Shown here piece by piece: positions 1 to 8,300 of a stretch of DNA of 49,847 nt. The stretch is from Ruminococcaceae bacterium UBA6413. GTDB lineage: Bacteria > Bacillota > Clostridia > Oscillospirales > Ruminococcaceae. Under the pieces are notes generated by a model, which made no database searches, had not been told where the DNA came from, and saw nothing but the letters and a program-made list of their open reading frames with translations. The stretch covers positions 12,269-62,115 of the forward strand of contig DJPL01000067.1 in assembly GCA_002437415.1 (NCBI GenBank), read 5' to 3'. Position 1 is the stretch's first letter. The number at the start of each line of letters is the position of its first letter. A program made the translations under genes and the position numbers.

Positions 1-1298
1 GCAAGCAGATCGCTGAAATCGTCCTCTGCTGCGGCAGGCTCTTTCTTAACTGCGGGTGCAGGTGCAGGAGCGGGCTCTTCGGCGAGCAGATCGCTGAAAT
101 CATCTGATGCAGGTTCTTCTGCGGGTGAAGCGGTAACTATGGGTTCTTCTTCAAGAAGCTCCGATACGTCGGCAACGGCGGGAGCCTCCTCTACAAGAAG
201 ATCGCCTGTGTCGACATTGTCTGTTGAAATATCATCATCGCCTGATACTATCTCGAATGAGCTTAACAAACCGTTATTGTCTGTAAGCATATCGTCAATA
301 TCGTCATTGTCGCTTTCATCTGCCTGAGCGGGCATATCAAGCTTAAGCTCAAAATTGTACGGCTCAACGCTCATCGGAGCATATGAGTCAAGCTCGCTTT
401 CGTCAAATCCGCCGATGTTCTCAAGCTCTGCCTTTGCACTGCTGAGCTGAGCATCGTCCGAAAGCTTTTCTTCCGGAGCGTCTGTAGCCTCTGAAGCGGG
501 AGCTTCTGTGTTCTTAGCATCCTCGACAGCCTTTGAAACAGCATCGTTTACTGCGTTTACTTCATCGGAAGCCTTGCTCTTTGCTTCGTCGATAGCTGTT
601 GCTATTGCGCTCTGAGCATTTGTGATCGCTTCATTTAAAGCATTGCTTACTGCGGCAAGTACAGCGGAAACGTCAACTGCGGGAGCAGCTGTGCCCGATG
701 TTACACTGCCTGCAAACGCGTCAGCCTTTTCGAGGACTGACTGCTTATAATCATATGTTTTCTGTACCGTGTCGGCAAAATATGCCTTTGCGGCTGTAAT
801 GATCTCTTCTGCCTTTTTCTGCGCATCGGCTACTACCGCATTTGCATCGGCATTTGCCTTTGCCGAGATCTCGGCGAGCTGTGCGGGATTTATAGTTCCG
901 CCGCTGTGCTTTGCCTTATCTATCTTAGCTGCCGCCTGCTTCTTGAATGCGGCAAACTCTTCCGTCAGAGCGGAATGCTTATCCTGAAGGACATGGAGCT
1001 CCTTTTCGGTCTGGGCAAGTTTGCGTCTTTCGTCAAGCACCTGTTTCCTGCTCTCAAGGATCTGTGCGTCAAGCTCAGCCTTTTTCTTTTCAAGCTCAGC
1101 GGTAAGCTCACTGTCTGAGCCGGTGCCTGCCTGCTGTTTTTCTTCAAGAGCTCTTTTCAGCTCGTCATTTTCTTCTTTAAGGGCTTTACGCTCTTTATTA
1201 TGCTGTACTATGTATGCCATTACTTCGTTTTTGTCGAAGCCTAAAGGCGATGTTTTAAATTCACCGTTTGTAGATGACGGTTTTTTCTGTTCAGCCAT
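1..1298 (-). CDS. DivIVA-like coiled-coil protein (3' end outside window)
   Basis: I translated this by hand on the minus strand; it is open from an ATG at 1298 to the window edge, about 432 codons with no stop. The RBS on the minus strand is CAGGGGGTAAG, 3-4 bases before the ATG. The N-terminus has a PLGFDKNEVMAYI segment at about residues 18-30, which resembles the DivIVA membrane-pole domain. It is followed by a long Glu/Lys/Ala-rich coiled coil (about 35-110), an Ala-rich region and an acidic tail. The tail repeats the motif DDFSDLLAEEP, separated by PAPAPA and KKEP linkers. DivIVA proteins mark cell poles or the septum and recruit partners; the repeated acidic motif may be a docking site (inference). 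The exact paralogue cannot be told. Confidence 0.6.
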   Translation of the reverse strand, partial: MAEQKKPSSTNGEFKTSPLGFDKNEVMAYIVQHNKERKALKEENDELKRALEEKQQAGTGSDSELTAELEKKKAELDAQILESRKQVLDERRKLAQTEKELHVLQDKHSALTEEFAAFKKQAAAKIDKAKHSGGTINPAQLAEISAKANADANAVVADAQKKAEEIITAAKAYFADTVQKTYDYKQSVLEKADAFAGSVTSGTAAPAVDVSAVLAAVSNALNEAITNAQSAIATAIDEAKSKASDEVNAVNDAVSKAVEDAKNTEAPASEATDAPEEKLSDDAQLSSAKAELENIGGFDESELDSYAPMSVEPYNFELKLDMPAQADESDNDDIDDMLTDNNGLLSSFEIVSGDDDISTDNVDTGDLLVEEAPAVADVSELLEEEPIVTASPAEEPASDDFSDLLAEEPAPAPAPAVKKEPAAAEDDFSDLL

Positions 1299-1329
1299 TA
1301 TCTTACCCCCTGAAAATCTGGTTATTGTT

Positions 1330-1358
1330 ATTATAACAAAAATAATCCCTTAATTCAA
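1330..1358 (-). promoter_or_regulatory. Promoter of the DivIVA-like gene
   Basis: Read on the minus strand, TTGAAT (1353-1358) and TATAAT (1330-1335) are separated by 17 bases. A TG lies one base before the -10, making an extended -10 element. It sits about 30 bases upstream of the start codon. Confidence 0.65.
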
Positions 1359-1438
1359 TAGCGAATTGTAAAGTTTTATCAATTACCCAAAAATGAAAGC
1401 CGCTATTGGTGATTTTAACGAAAATTTGCTGTCCGCTA

Positions 1439-1467
1439 TTGTATTTTATCGGTTTGTAGTGTATAAT
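1439..1467 (+). promoter_or_regulatory. Promoter of ireB
   Basis: TTGTAT (1439-1444), 17-base spacer, TATAAT (1462-1467), 64 bases before the ireB start. Confidence 0.55.
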
Positions 1468-1530
1468 AGTATAAACAACCTTAAAATTATTTCGGTTTTC
1501 TGAAGATATTAACGAAAGGACTGATACTTT

Positions 1531-1776
1531 ATGATCGATAAAACAATGCCGTTCTCACTCAAAGACGAAAGAGAAAATGAGATGAAGGAGATACTGACGA
1601 CAGTTTACGGTGCGCTCAAGGAAAAGGGCTACAATCCGATAAATCAGCTTGTCGGCTATATTCTGTCCGAAGACCCTACTTATATAACTACATACAACAA
1701 TGCCCGCAGTCTGATACGCCACATCGACCGCGATGAGCTTTTGCAGGCTATGGTAAAGACATATCTCGGTAGCTGA
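1531..1776 (+). CDS. ireB: IreB family regulatory phosphoprotein
   Basis: This 81-residue protein is full length for the IreB/UPF0297 (DUF965) family. It contains the family pattern of a short N-terminus with a TMPFSL-type threonine site, then ALKEKGYNP, QLVGYILSEDPTYIT and RxLIRxIDRDELL segments. In enterococci IreB is a substrate of the PASTA-domain Ser/Thr kinase IreK and influences cell-wall stress resistance; that role is family knowledge. The ATG at 1531 follows a GAAAGGA ribosome site. It is transcribed from its own promoter and followed by a hairpin with a T-run at 1803-1846, so it is probably monocistronic. Alternatives are unlikely, as length and motifs match throughout. Confidence 0.92.
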   Translation: MIDKTMPFSLKDERENEMKEILTTVYGALKEKGYNPINQLVGYILSEDPTYITTYNNARSLIRHIDRDELLQAMVKTYLGS

Positions 1777-1802
1777 CACCAATAATTACAATGGATTACA
1801 GA

Positions 1803-1845
1803 CACTCCTTTACGGATACTATTTTCGTAAAGGAGTGATTTTTTT
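1803..1845 (+). terminator. Intrinsic terminator-like hairpin that contains the RBS of the next gene
   Basis: A perfect 12-bp inverted repeat (CACTCCTTTACG at 1803-1814, CGTAAAGGAGTG at 1826-1837) with an 11-base loop is followed by a run of seven T. It looks like the ireB terminator. The 3' arm holds AAAGGAG (1829-1835), which is also the only good ribosome site for the downstream lipoprotein deacetylase starting at 1844. Confidence 0.75.
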
Positions 1846-2671
1846 GTACAAAAAAATAGCGGCGGTATCAGCGGCGGCAATACTTCTTTGCGGCTGTACC
1901 ACAGATAAAAATACAGTAGGACACAATGCGGAGCATGATGACAGAGGCGGTCAGACACCTGCCGAGGCGGCACTGCTGACCGACAGTTCGGAAAAGGTAT
2001 GCTACGGGCAAGGGTATGAGACCGACAGTGAAAACCGCCCTGTCGGCGCGCTTCAGGCACAGGAGAAGTACGGGGAGTACGGTGGGATATTCATAGGCGA
2101 CAAGGACGACAGGACGATATACCTCACTTTTGACGAGGGGTATGAAAACGGTTGTACCGGTCGGATACTTGATATCCTTAAATCAAAGAATGTAAAGGCT
2201 ACATTCTATGTTACGCTGGATTATGTTAAAAGCAGTCCGGAGCTTGTAAGCCGTATGATAAACGAGGGGCATGAGGTAGGAAATCATACCTGTACCCATC
2301 CGTCATTACCCGATATCGGCGACGAAGAAGTGCTCGATGAGCTGAACGGACTTCAGCAATATGTCAGTGAGAACTTCGGCGGATATAAAATGAGCACTAT
2401 GCGCCCGCCGCGCGGAGAGTTTTCGGTAAGGACGCTGAAGGCGGCAAAGAACGCGGGATACGATACGGTATTATGGTCGTTTGCGTATAATGACTGGAAT
2501 GTTGACGATCAGCCCGACAGGGAAGCGGCGTATAAACGTATAACCTCGGCATCACACAACGGAGCGGTATATCTTCTTCACGCCGTATCAGAGACAAATA
2601 CGGCAATACTTGCAGATGTGATTGACTACTGGCTGGAAAACGGTTATACCGTCAGAAGCGTAACGGAATAA
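1844..2671 (+). CDS. pdaA: PdaA-like polysaccharide deacetylase lipoprotein
   Basis: A secreted carbohydrate esterase 4 (NodB) enzyme of 275 residues. The start chosen is TTG at 1844, eight bases after AAAGGAG; an in-frame GTG at 1835 overlaps the ribosome site. This start gives a lipoprotein signal (MYKKIAAVSAAAILLCGC), with lipobox Cys at about residue 18. NodB motifs are visible: TFDEGYENG (motif 1, with Glu in place of the second Asp), HEVGNHTCTHPS (H-x3-H metal site), RPPRGEFS and LLHAVSETN. The TFDxGYENG form is typical of the PdaA/PdaB branch; PdaA removes acetyl from MurNAc to make spore-cortex muramic delta-lactam. The sporulation neighbours gpr and spoIIP agree. The PdaA assignment over other CE4 enzymes is inference. 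Confidence 0.82.
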   Translation: MYKKIAAVSAAAILLCGCTTDKNTVGHNAEHDDRGGQTPAEAALLTDSSEKVCYGQGYETDSENRPVGALQAQEKYGEYGGIFIGDKDDRTIYLTFDEGYENGCTGRILDILKSKNVKATFYVTLDYVKSSPELVSRMINEGHEVGNHTCTHPSLPDIGDEEVLDELNGLQQYVSENFGGYKMSTMRPPRGEFSVRTLKAAKNAGYDTVLWSFAYNDWNVDDQPDREAAYKRITSASHNGAVYLLHAVSETNTAILADVIDYWLENGYTVRSVTE

Positions 2672-2674
2672 AAA

Positions 2675-2712
2675 AAGAGCATCGGCGCATAATAATGCAA
2701 CCCGATGCTTTT
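2675..2712 (+). terminator. Terminator after pdaA
   Basis: AGCATCGG (2678-2685) pairs with CCGATGCT (2702-2709). The stem extends by a G-T pair and A-T pairs, and ends in TTTT. It lies just after the pdaA stop. Confidence 0.7.
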
Positions 2713-2727
2713 GATGTTAAAAAGAAA

Positions 2728-2761
2728 ACGTCCAAAAAGAAAACGCCCCTCGTGGGGCGTT
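2728..2761 (-). terminator. Terminator of rpsT
   Basis: AACGCCCC (2742-2749) and GGGGCGTT (2754-2761) form an 8-bp stem with a TCGT loop. Read on the minus strand it is followed by a T-rich stretch and lies 17 bases after the rpsT stop. Confidence 0.8.
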
Positions 2762-2778
2762 ACGTTAAATCGTTATCC

Positions 2779-3021
2779 TCAGGAAACAGCGTTTAACTTC
2801 TTAGCGAGCTGAGATTTCTTTCTAGCTGCAGCGTTCTTGTGGATAATACCCTTTGCTGCTGCCTTATCAACTGCTTTAACTGCAACCTTAACGTTGTCAG
2901 CGTTAGTATCAGCGTCAACCTTCTTCAGAATAGTCTTAAGAGCGGTCTTGTCAGCCTTATTACGAGCCTGCTTTGTAGCAGATACTAAAACTCTCTTCTT
3001 GGCAGATTTAATGTTAGGCAC
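2779..3021 (-). CDS. rpsT: 30S ribosomal protein S20
   Basis: The 80-residue basic protein has the S20 pattern: an N-terminal PNIKSAKKRV segment, alternating Lys/Ala helices, a GIIHKNAAARKKSQLAKKLN C-terminal block and full family length. S20 binds 16S rRNA early in 30S assembly. The start is GTG at 3021, preceded on the minus strand by AAAGGAGGTG; no ATG is available at the right place. It is a single gene with its own promoter (TTGCAA-17-TATAAT) and terminator, convergent with pdaA and divergent from gpr. Confidence 0.97.
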   Translation of the reverse strand: MPNIKSAKKRVLVSATKQARNKADKTALKTILKKVDADTNADNVKVAVKAVDKAAAKGIIHKNAAARKKSQLAKKLNAVS

Positions 3022-3082
3022 TTACGGCACCTCCTTTATTCAGATCTACATATAATCATAGTTATATCTCACAATACGACTT

Positions 3083-3111
3083 ATTATAGCACGTCCGATT
3101 TGAAATTGCAA
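3083..3111 (-). promoter_or_regulatory. Promoter of rpsT
   Basis: On the minus strand TTGCAA (3106-3111), a 17-base spacer ending in TGC (extended -10) and TATAAT (3083-3088). The leader to the GTG start is about 55 bases. Confidence 0.7.
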
Positions 3112-3158
3112 TACTTTTTGCAATTTTTTTTAAAAATTTCTGAACGGAGGTCAAATTT

Positions 3159-3950
3159 ATGAAGATGACAGGAAGAACAGAGCTTGCAAGTGAGTTTACA
3201 GCCCGAAAAAGCGGCGTATCTTGCGAAAGCTATGAGCTTTACGGCGAAAAAATAACCGAGATATTGATATCGGAGGATGATAAAGCGTCTTTCGGACGCC
3301 AAAGCGGAAGATATTATACGATCGACAGCGGAGATGTGCCGTATGTTGACGGTCAGATAAGAGCGCTCTGTACGGTATTCCGTAAGCTTCTGCCGGAGGG
3401 AAAGTGCCTTGTTGCTGGACTGGGTAATCCCTCTGTGGCATCGGACAGCCTTGGCTGGAAAACGGCGGGAAAGGTACTTGCGACCTCGCAGTTTGTCGAA
3501 AATATGCATAACTCGGACGGTATCGGCAATGTCGCGGTCATACGCACCGATGTCAGCGCAAATTCGGGCATTGACAGCGTATATCATGCGGTATTCTGCG
3601 CCGAAAAGACAAACGCCGACTATATAATAGCGATCGACAGCCTTACCTGCAGCGACCCCGAAAGGCTGTGCAGGACTATACAGATAACCGATGCGGGGAT
3701 AGCGCCCGGAAGCGGTATCGGCGGCAGTAAAAAGCAGCTCGACAGGCACTCGGCGGGTATCCCGGTAATAGCGGTAGGAGTGCCGACATCTATGGAATAT
3801 GAGAACGGAAGCGACAAATTCTTTGTTACAAGGCACGATATCGACATTGAGATAGCAAGATATTCTCATGTAATATCAACGGCGATAAACCGCACGCTTT
3901 GTCCGTTGCTTTCTCAGAGCGATATAGCGATGCTTATGAATTATTCGTGA
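3159..3950 (+). CDS. gpr: GPR spore germination endopeptidase
   Basis: GPR (peptidase family A25) degrades small acid-soluble spore proteins during germination. The 263-residue protein shows the family core: RTELASEF near the N-terminus, GLGNPSVASDSLGWKTAGKV (about 87-106), IRTDVSANSGI (about 128-138), ADYIIAIDSL (about 153-162), QITDAGIAPGSGIGG (about 175-189) and GIPVIAVGVPTSM (about 202-214). The Asp residues in the DSLG and AIDSL segments match the positions usually conserved in GPR. The RBS is CGGAGGT, 7 bases before ATG. It is shorter than Bacillus GPR (about 370) and has almost no sequence before RTEL, so the autocleaved propeptide seems minimal or absent. spoIIP follows after 47 bases, the usual gpr-spoIIP order. 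Confidence 0.9.
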   Translation: MKMTGRTELASEFTARKSGVSCESYELYGEKITEILISEDDKASFGRQSGRYYTIDSGDVPYVDGQIRALCTVFRKLLPEGKCLVAGLGNPSVASDSLGWKTAGKVLATSQFVENMHNSDGIGNVAVIRTDVSANSGIDSVYHAVFCAEKTNADYIIAIDSLTCSDPERLCRTIQITDAGIAPGSGIGGSKKQLDRHSAGIPVIAVGVPTSMEYENGSDKFFVTRHDIDIEIARYSHVISTAINRTLCPLLSQSDIAMLMNYS

Positions 3951-3997
3951 ATAAAACCGCACAGCTGTTCATAAGCTGTATCGAAAGGATGGTGCTT

Positions 3998-5242
3998 ATG
4001 AACAGCAATAAAAGCAAAGGTGCAATAAAAATACTCACAGTGGGGCTTGCGGCGGCGGTAATATCCTTTACGCTGACAGGCGTTGCGGAAAATGTAGTCA
4101 GCGGCGCACTGCGCTCAGATGATATCGCATACGGGCTTAAACGGCTGACGGTGCTCAGCGCGACGCTTGCTATGCCGATAAACGAATTTGACAAAAACGA
4201 AAGTACACAGACTGATGATACCGTTTCTCAGGACAAGCCCGAAACCCCTGCCGGGGAAACAGCTTCAGCAGAAAGTGTTGAAGAGCTCCCGCACAGCGAG
4301 AGCGTAGCCACATCAAATACACCCAGCACTACGGAAAGCGAACCGACGGAGTCGCTTGTACCCGCACTTGCTCCCGTGGAAAGCAAGACAGGGCTTATTT
4401 CGCTCAATATAAGAAAGGACAAGGACGACCTGACCTCTTATACGGCAAAGGACGGAGTGACGGAAGAGAAGCACTACGGCAAGATCACCGGCGACAATGT
4501 GGTGGAGCTTGAGCACGGACAGGTGAGAAACTGTACGGAAATGCCGTCAAATGTTCTGCTGACCGAGGGCACAAGAAAGCCGGGTATCAGGATAGAAAGC
4601 GGCAGTGACCCGCAGGTGCTGATAATACATACCCATACCACCGAGAGCTATGAGCGCGACAGTGACGGATATTACGATACCTCCTATTCGGGACGATCGC
4701 TGTGTCCCGCAAACAGTGTTGTAGGAGTGGGAGCGGTTCTTGCACAGACACTTGCCGACAACGGCATAAGCACAATTCATGACGGTACGGTTTTTGATGA
4801 CCCGATATACAACTATTCCTATTCAAGAAGCAGGGAGCGCATAGAGGAGATACTGAAAGAGTATCCGTCAATAAAGGTAGTGCTTGATATCCACCGTGAC
4901 GGAATAGCGGACGGAGATGTAAGAATTGCGCCGGTAGCCGAATTAAACGGCAGAAAAGCCGCGCAGATCATGATAATATGCGGCTGTGACGACGGTACGG
5001 GGATACTTCCCGATTACATACACAACCTCAGGTTTGCAACGTATCTGCAAAACGGTATTGAAGCCGATAATGAGGGACTGACGCGCCCTATGCTGTTTGA
5101 TTACCGTTTTTACAATCAGGATCTTACAAGGGGATCGCTTGTCATTGAGTTCGGAGCGCTTGCAAACGATATAAGTCAGGTCAGATATTCCGCAGAGCTT
5201 GCGGGAAAAAGCATTGCGCGCCTGCTCACAGAGCTGATGTAA
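3998..5242 (+). CDS. spoIIP: Stage II sporulation protein P
   Basis: SpoIIP is a membrane-anchored amidase/endopeptidase that with SpoIID and SpoIIM remodels septal peptidoglycan during engulfment. The ATG at 3998 is chosen for the GAAAGGA site eight bases before it; longer in-frame starts overlap gpr. The 414-residue protein has one N-terminal membrane segment (about 11-28), a Ser/Thr/Glu/Pro-rich linker (about 60-145) and a C-terminal catalytic domain. In that domain IIHTHTTESYERD (about 208-220) and VVLDIHRDGI (about 293-302) hold the zinc-binding His/Glu residues, and LVIEFGALANDI (about 382-393) replaces the usual LVEVGGNxNT. The order gpr-spoIIP matches Bacillus. No clear terminator was found after it. 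Confidence 0.92.
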   Translation: MNSNKSKGAIKILTVGLAAAVISFTLTGVAENVVSGALRSDDIAYGLKRLTVLSATLAMPINEFDKNESTQTDDTVSQDKPETPAGETASAESVEELPHSESVATSNTPSTTESEPTESLVPALAPVESKTGLISLNIRKDKDDLTSYTAKDGVTEEKHYGKITGDNVVELEHGQVRNCTEMPSNVLLTEGTRKPGIRIESGSDPQVLIIHTHTTESYERDSDGYYDTSYSGRSLCPANSVVGVGAVLAQTLADNGISTIHDGTVFDDPIYNYSYSRSRERIEEILKEYPSIKVVLDIHRDGIADGDVRIAPVAELNGRKAAQIMIICGCDDGTGILPDYIHNLRFATYLQNGIEADNEGLTRPMLFDYRFYNQDLTRGSLVIEFGALANDISQVRYSAELAGKSIARLLTELM

Positions 5243-5301
5243 AAATGTAAACATTATGCATTTTTCACAATTACTTTACCTCTGTTTTGTAAGAAGCGGC
5301 A

Positions 5302-5330
5302 TAGACAAATTCCTCGGAATATGTTATAAT
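5302..5330 (+). promoter_or_regulatory. Promoter of the large secreted Ig-like/FN3 protein
   Basis: TAGACA (5302-5307), 17-base spacer and TATAAT (5325-5330) with TG one base before the -10. A small dyad GCATTA-N5-TAATGC (5340-5356) lies about where transcription would begin and could be an operator or a leader hairpin. Confidence 0.7.
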
Positions 5331-5387
5331 GTATTGAATGCATTATACTGTAATGCGTTAAATAATAACTTATGAGAGGGAAAAGCA

Positions 5388-8300
5388 ATGAAGAATTATC
5401 TTAAACGACCGCTTGCGGGAATACTTGCTTTATCGCTTGTATTCGGTTCTGTATCCTTACAGACATTTGCGGACGAGCTTGAATGGGAAGCTGTGCAGAC
5501 AGGTATAGTGACAGCGACCGACGATGTTCAGAATCCGTCAAATAATGTAATAATCACCACAGTTGACGGCAGTTATCCCGTAAAGGACGCAACGACTATA
5601 TACATTGACAAAGGTACGTCAAGTGAATTTAATTTGCGTATCGGTGACGGTGTTGAAAACTGCGATGACAGCATTGTATTAGGTATAGCTGATGACGCAG
5701 AGAAGAAAATAGAATGCACACTGAAGCCTACAGATGATCCTTTACAGGAAACGCTTACTATAAAGGGTATAACTCCGGGTACATATTCTGTTGTGGTTGC
5801 CACAAAAAGCGGTAAAGCAAATCAGAAAATAAATTTAGTTGTGCTTAATCCCCTGACCGGAGCAAAAATCAAAAACGGCAACAAAGATGTAACCGACAGC
5901 GGAAACATGGTAAGGGATAATAAACGGATTGAGTTTACAATTACAAATGCTCCGTCAAATACGACCGATACAATAGTGTGGAGTGTCAGCGATACCGGTA
6001 AGGCTGAGATATCTTCCGACGGTGTTCTCACTGCTAAAAGTGCCGGCACGATAACAGTAACCGCATCGGCTGTAAATCCGTATTATGATAAATATGACTA
6101 TCCTGCGCAGCAGCTCAAAGCATACGGACTTAATCAGAGAGACTACAGTTGCTCGACTACAGTTACTATACTTGAGTCAAACCCGATGACGGATCTCCGT
6201 TTTGAAGACGAAGATAATAATCCGATAAGTTCGATTAACCTGAACACGGGCGATACATATAATGCCGATGGCATTCTTAAACGTGAATTGAAGGATGAAA
6301 ACAACTCTTCCACCGACTATATATCATGGAAGTCAAGCGATACATCAGTAGTCACAGTAGATGAAAAGACAGGTATGTTGACCTGTCAGAAAAAGAGCGG
6401 CTTTGCAACGATAACAGCAATGACTGACAGTGCAGATCCTGTCAAGGCTTCATTTGTTGTAAACGTATCATCACCTGCGACTGTCCTTTCATTCAGCAGC
6501 AGTAAGTATATGCTGGATATGGGTGAAAGAAATGAGTCCGATGTAATGGTACTCGAATCACCTAACACTGCAGATGAGCCCCTTATATGCACGGTTACGG
6601 AGGGTGAAGATGTTGTAGAGGTGCTCGGAGTATCCGACGGAAAAACTCCGAATATCAAGGTATTCAGACTTAAGGCACTTAAGACCGGTACGGCAAAAAT
6701 CACGGTCAGCACAGACAGAATTGCAACAGAGGGTAATGAAACTCCCGAGAACATCTCGGCAACCTGTGAGATCGAGGTCGTAGACTCTATTGCTTCATAT
6801 GTGTCATTCAAAATAAACGAGCCTATCGCAGATGTTGTATATAACGGCGAGGTCCAGACACTTAAGCCTGTTGTTACGGACGCCGCAGGCAACGAGCTTA
6901 CAGAGGACAAGGACTATACTCTTACATATAACGGCGACACACTGAATGCGGGACTTGTAACGGTGCGTGTTGCAGGTATAGAGTCTGCCGCACAGTACGG
7001 AACGATCGATATAACATATCAGATACTTCCCGCTGATATCAGTGCGATCACAAAGCCGACTTTAAAGGATATGACTTATAATTTCGGCAGTGAGCTAAAG
7101 CCTACTGTACCGACAATAAAGTATCGCAATCTTTCGCTTGTTCTGAATACTGATTTTACTGTAGAATATATAAATAATACCGATGCCGGCACAGCAACGG
7201 CTACGATCACCGGTATGGGTAACTATACAAGCAGCTTTGCCGTGGACTACGAGATCCTGCCCAGAAGTATATCATCTGTACAGGTAAGCAATACTAAATC
7301 GTACACATACACGGGTGATGAGATAATCCCCGACTATGTGCTTACAATCAACGGCGGAAATGTTGTTCTTGCCGAGGGTGTAGACTATACGACGGAGATC
7401 GTCAATAATGTAAACGTAGGCAATGCAGATGCTACATTTACAGGTGTCGGAAACTATACCGGAACCTTATTAAAGAAGAATTCATTTAAGATAACAAAGA
7501 AGAATGTAACTGAAGACAGCGAAGTAAGCGTCAGCGATATACCCGAACAGGGATATATGGGCGGTATGCCTGTTAAGCCTGAGCCGACAGTAGTTTATAA
7601 CGGCAGAACGCTTACAGAGAATGTCGACTATACGCTGAATTACTCCAACAACAGCAACCCCGGTAATGAAGCGTCGGTTACGCTTGATTTCAATAAATCG
7701 GCTAACTTTACCGGATCGATCAAGAGATTTTTCACTATTGTAAACAGAGATGTCAAGAACCCCGCAAAGGGTATCAAAGCATTTGACAAAAACGGCAAGG
7801 AAATTGCAAATGACGCTGTGCTCTATATCGATGTGGGTGAGGTCATGGATATCGATATCGCCATAGACGATGCAGACAATATCAGTGACGACTGCCTGCT
7901 AGTAGCAATACAGTCCAGCAATAAGAATGCTACTGTAGGCTTTACAGAATACTCAAAGGACGGCAAAACAGCATCTATCAGTGTAAAAGGCAAAACAAAG
8001 GGCTCTTTTGAAATGCAGATCTCATCGCTCAGCGGTGAGCTGAACAAGAAGCTTAAGTTTACTATACTTCAGCCTGCGACAAAGCTTGAGCTCTATAACG
8101 GCAGCGAAAAGGTTACAGATAGCGGCGTATTTGTGGCTGAAAACCACCAGACGGCATTCACTGTAAAATACACGCCGAGCAATACTACTGATAAGGTTGA
8201 ATGGTTTGTTGACGATACCACAAAGGCCGAGATCTCAAAGGACGAGGGCATGCTGACAGCCAAGAAGGCGGGCACGGTAATAGTTACCGCTAAGGTAAAG

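Noticed and set aside
139..1353. Several small plus-strand Ser/Ala-rich frames at the window start
   Set aside because: They are shadows of the partial minus-strand DivIVA-like gene, which has promoter, RBS and coiled-coil composition.
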